Assembly (NCBI GenBank): GCA_023145185.1
Contig: JAGLEG010000577.1
Span: 1 to 5,506, forward strand
Direction of reading: 5' to 3'
DNA: 5,506 nt
Source: Thermoplasmata archaeon
Lineage (GTDB): Archaea; Thermoplasmatota; Penumbrarchaeia; Penumbrarchaeales; Penumbrarchaeaceae
Part shown: in pieces, positions 3,610 through 5,506 of the stretch
Layout: each line of letters starts with the position of its first letter
How positions within the stretch are numbered: position 1 is the stretch's first letter
Translations under genes and position numbers: made by a program
Notes under the pieces: generated by a model
Seen by the model: the letters and a program-made list of their open reading frames with translations, nothing else
What the model was told of the DNA's origin: nothing
Databases searched by the model: none

Positions 3610-5506
3610 TTAAAATTTTTTCTTCTTCCCCTTGAGACCGCTGATTCCCAGGAGAATGAGGATGGTCAATGTCAATATCAGGATCGGAACTAAAGCACAA
3701 AATGAGCAGATGAAGATCACATTGGGAAGGGGATCGATCTTTTCCTCACCGTAGTCCCCATCGTGAGCGTTCGTAACCTCCTTTTTCATATCCTCAAGGT
3801 CCCTTTCCCCATAATGTTCGGAAGCGACGTCCCCGTTTGGAGCGATGATCACGAACATGGGAACGAATTCAACATCATAGTTCTCGATCATGTTCCTGTC
3901 CCGCCCTATGGCCCATTGAGCACCATATTTCTCCTGGAACAATTCAACCGAGGTAAAGGAATCATAGCTGGATACGGAGACGGACAGTAGCTCCACATCG
4001 TTCCCGTAAGTCTCATTTGCCCACTCATGGAGCTGGACAAGGTCACTCATCTGCCTGTTGCAGACGGCGCAATCCGTGCTCATTATGAAGAGGACAAGGA
4101 CCTTGCCTGCATAATCCTCATTCGTAACATTTTCCCAGCCTGAAATGATCACGTCAAACACGGGTGCCTTCTCAACATCCTTTTCTGTAAGGGTCATGTC
4201 AGATAGACCATAGCCCACCAGAGATATCACAATGGATACAAGGATAAACAGTACCAGCGTTCTTTTCGTGGCAAAGAACTTCCAGATCTCCCTTTCCCGT
4301 TTCTGTGAATAGATGAAAAGGACAAGGGCAAGGACGAAAAATGAGACTCCCACAATGAGAACTGAGACACCCACACCAGATTCCGTCTCCTCCTTGAACT
4401 CACCAACAGTGGACGGGGTGAACACCTCCTCCTTCAACAGGATGGGGGTGGACACGGTCTGCGAACCATGTGTATTATAGATGAGTACCTGGGTGTACAC
4501 CTCGGACACGTTCAGATCAATAGTTCCTATCCATTTATCGGTACGTATCTGTTCCAATTCCAGGTCGACGTATTCCCACGTTCGTGAACCATTCAAGCTG
4601 TAGAACAGAACAGCCCTCTCTATCCCCTCGTCATCCTTCAGTTCCACCGACACCTTTCCATCTTCGATGGAGGTCTTACCAAAAGAGGGAACGGGATCTC
4701 TACGATCTGAGGTCGTCTGGGAGGGCGAGCCGGATTGTATGCACCTTGTTGTCTCTCCCTTGTAGTTTCCGCCGTAGGTTCCAAAACTTTCTGTATCGGA
4801 CCGATCGAACACACCCACAACTGCCTCCAGGTTCTGGGCGACCACACCGTCTGGAACGCTCCAGTTCCCGGAGAACATCTGCGATCCTCTGTTCTTCATT
4901 AAGAAGCTCTTATCCTTCAAAACGTATCCTCGGAAGACCCGGTCACACTCGATCTTCTTGTCGTACACCTTGGAATAGGCCTTCACATCGTCCTCGACGA
5001 TGAAGATGGTCACGGATCCGTTGAGATCGGGAGTTCCTGTTGACCTGGCGTTCCCTTTGTATTCCACGTTTGCCGTAACGACCAGTTCCCCGTCGTTGAA
5101 CACCTGTGTGACATCGAGGTAGATGTAGGGAAAGCTCCAGTTCACCACATCCACAGGCTCGGGTGGACCGTGTTCGGACCTATCAACCGCCTCAACTATC
5201 GCATTATTCAGGTTCCGCCTGGTGATCTGGGTCTCATAACTTGTAAAACCACCCAGTTCTATGTAACCGCCGTCTATCTCAATGTCAGGTGTACCGGCAA
5301 CACCGGGCTGATAGTATCTCATTCTGTATTCGGAGTCCTCCTTGCTCAATTCCTCCACGCCGCCGCCGTTGAGCTCATGAAAGACCACGGTTGTGAAGTG
5401 GTCGGAGGGATCTTCTTCCTGAACAATGCTGTAGGGACTGTCTGATAATTCATCCGGGCCCATCGAGGATGGACAGGAAAGGCCCATAAAAGCCTCCACT
5501 AGGGGC
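3610..5506 (-). CDS. Membrane-anchored double-thioredoxin protein with Omp28-like and Ig-like parts (5' partial)
   Basis: Numbering is from a GTG at 5499; the frame is open to the right edge and a signal peptide is expected, so the true start is probably outside. Domain 1 (1-105) is thioredoxin-like: EAFMGLSCPSS (active-site C9-P-S-S12, second Cys replaced by Ser) and cis-Pro GTPDIEIDG (69-77). Residues 120-255 resemble the segment after the thioredoxin part in Omp28-type proteins (IFIVEDDV, 165-172). Residues 268-355 look like an Ig-like beta domain. Helices at about 376-397 and 414-432 flank a basic loop (QKREREIWKFFATKR, inside). Domain 2 (445-578) is TlpA/ResA-like, with C477-A-V-C480 and cis-Pro at P547. 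A last helix (593-620) contains C598-S-F-C601, and KGKKKKF ends inside. Seven N-X-S/T sequons (N120, N160, N212, N303, N330, N457, N495) all fall on predicted outside parts. Likely role: thiol redox or protein folding at the outer face of the membrane; partners unknown. Confidence 0.85.
   Translation of the reverse strand, partial: PLVEAFMGLSCPSSMGPDELSDSPYSIVQEEDPSDHFTTVVFHELNGGGVEELSKEDSEYRMRYYQPGVAGTPDIEIDGGYIELGGFTSYETQITRRNLNNAIVEAVDRSEHGPPEPVDVVNWSFPYIYLDVTQVFNDGELVVTANVEYKGNARSTGTPDLNGSVTIFIVEDDVKAYSKVYDKKIECDRVFRGYVLKDKSFLMKNRGSQMFSGNWSVPDGVVAQNLEAVVGVFDRSDTESFGTYGGNYKGETTRCIQSGSPSQTTSDRRDPVPSFGKTSIEDGKVSVELKDDEGIERAVLFYSLNGSRTWEYVDLELEQIRTDKWIGTIDLNVSEVYTQVLIYNTHGSQTVSTPILLKEEVFTPSTVGEFKEETESGVGVSVLIVGVSFFVLALVLFIYSQKREREIWKFFATKRTLVLFILVSIVISLVGYGLSDMTLTEKDVEKAPVFDVIISGWENVTNEDYAGKVLVLFIMSTDCAVCNRQMSDLVQLHEWANETYGNDVELLSVSVSSYDSFTSVELFQEKYGAQWAIGRDRNMIENYDVEFVPMFVIIAPNGDVASEHYGERDLEDMKKEVTNAHDGDYGEEKIDPLPNVIFICSFCALVPILILTLTILILLGISGLKGKKKKF

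Noticed and set aside
4584..5003. Plus-strand 139-codon frame
   Set aside because: Arg/Ser/Pro-rich composition typical of an antisense shadow of the thioredoxin-like gene.

Overview
The window looks archaeal, most likely a euryarchaeon of the Thermoplasmata type. Genes are preceded by AT-rich TATA-like boxes about 25 to 30 bases before plausible transcription starts, T-runs are candidate terminators, arginine is often AGA/AGG, and the exported proteins carry N-X-S/T sequons only on predicted outside segments. The lineage is an inference from style; no rRNA or marker gene is present.

All four genes I support lie on the minus strand, so transcription runs right to left. From the right edge: (1) a large membrane-anchored protein (3610-5506, 5' end outside the window) with two thioredoxin-like domains, the first lacking the second cysteine and the second with an intact CAVC; (2) a small single-pass, pilin-like secreted protein (3136-3528) with its own promoter; (3) a 400-base-plus non-coding region (2668-3135) full of inverted repeats; (4) a 513-residue Schlafen AlbA_2 / GHKL ATPase / winged-helix protein (1126-2667); (5) a 490-base non-coding region (637-1125) with an array of related 19-20 base units; (6) the N-terminal 212 residues of a family-2-like glycosyltransferase (1-636) running off the left edge.

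The two right-hand genes form an envelope block (extracytoplasmic thiol redox and a surface protein). They are separated by 81 bases holding a TATA box, so they are neighbours and not clearly one operon. The AlbA_2 gene is a typical accessory or regulatory gene and sits between two unusual non-coding regions.

The most interesting content is non-coding. Two related cassettes (690-744 and 2800-2953), in the same orientation, share a 13-base left end, an AATCC block, a CCCTT hairpin and a 10-base right end. They bracket the repeat array and the AlbA_2 gene. The longer copy differs from the shorter mainly by a 92-base block made of two related hairpins. The array (815-1114) has seven direct units of the form TGTYCC-N6-YGRCCTR, resembling multi-site transposase-binding ends or a multi-site operator. 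No complete transposase, CRISPR array, tRNA or rRNA is visible, and I do not claim a recognised defence system.
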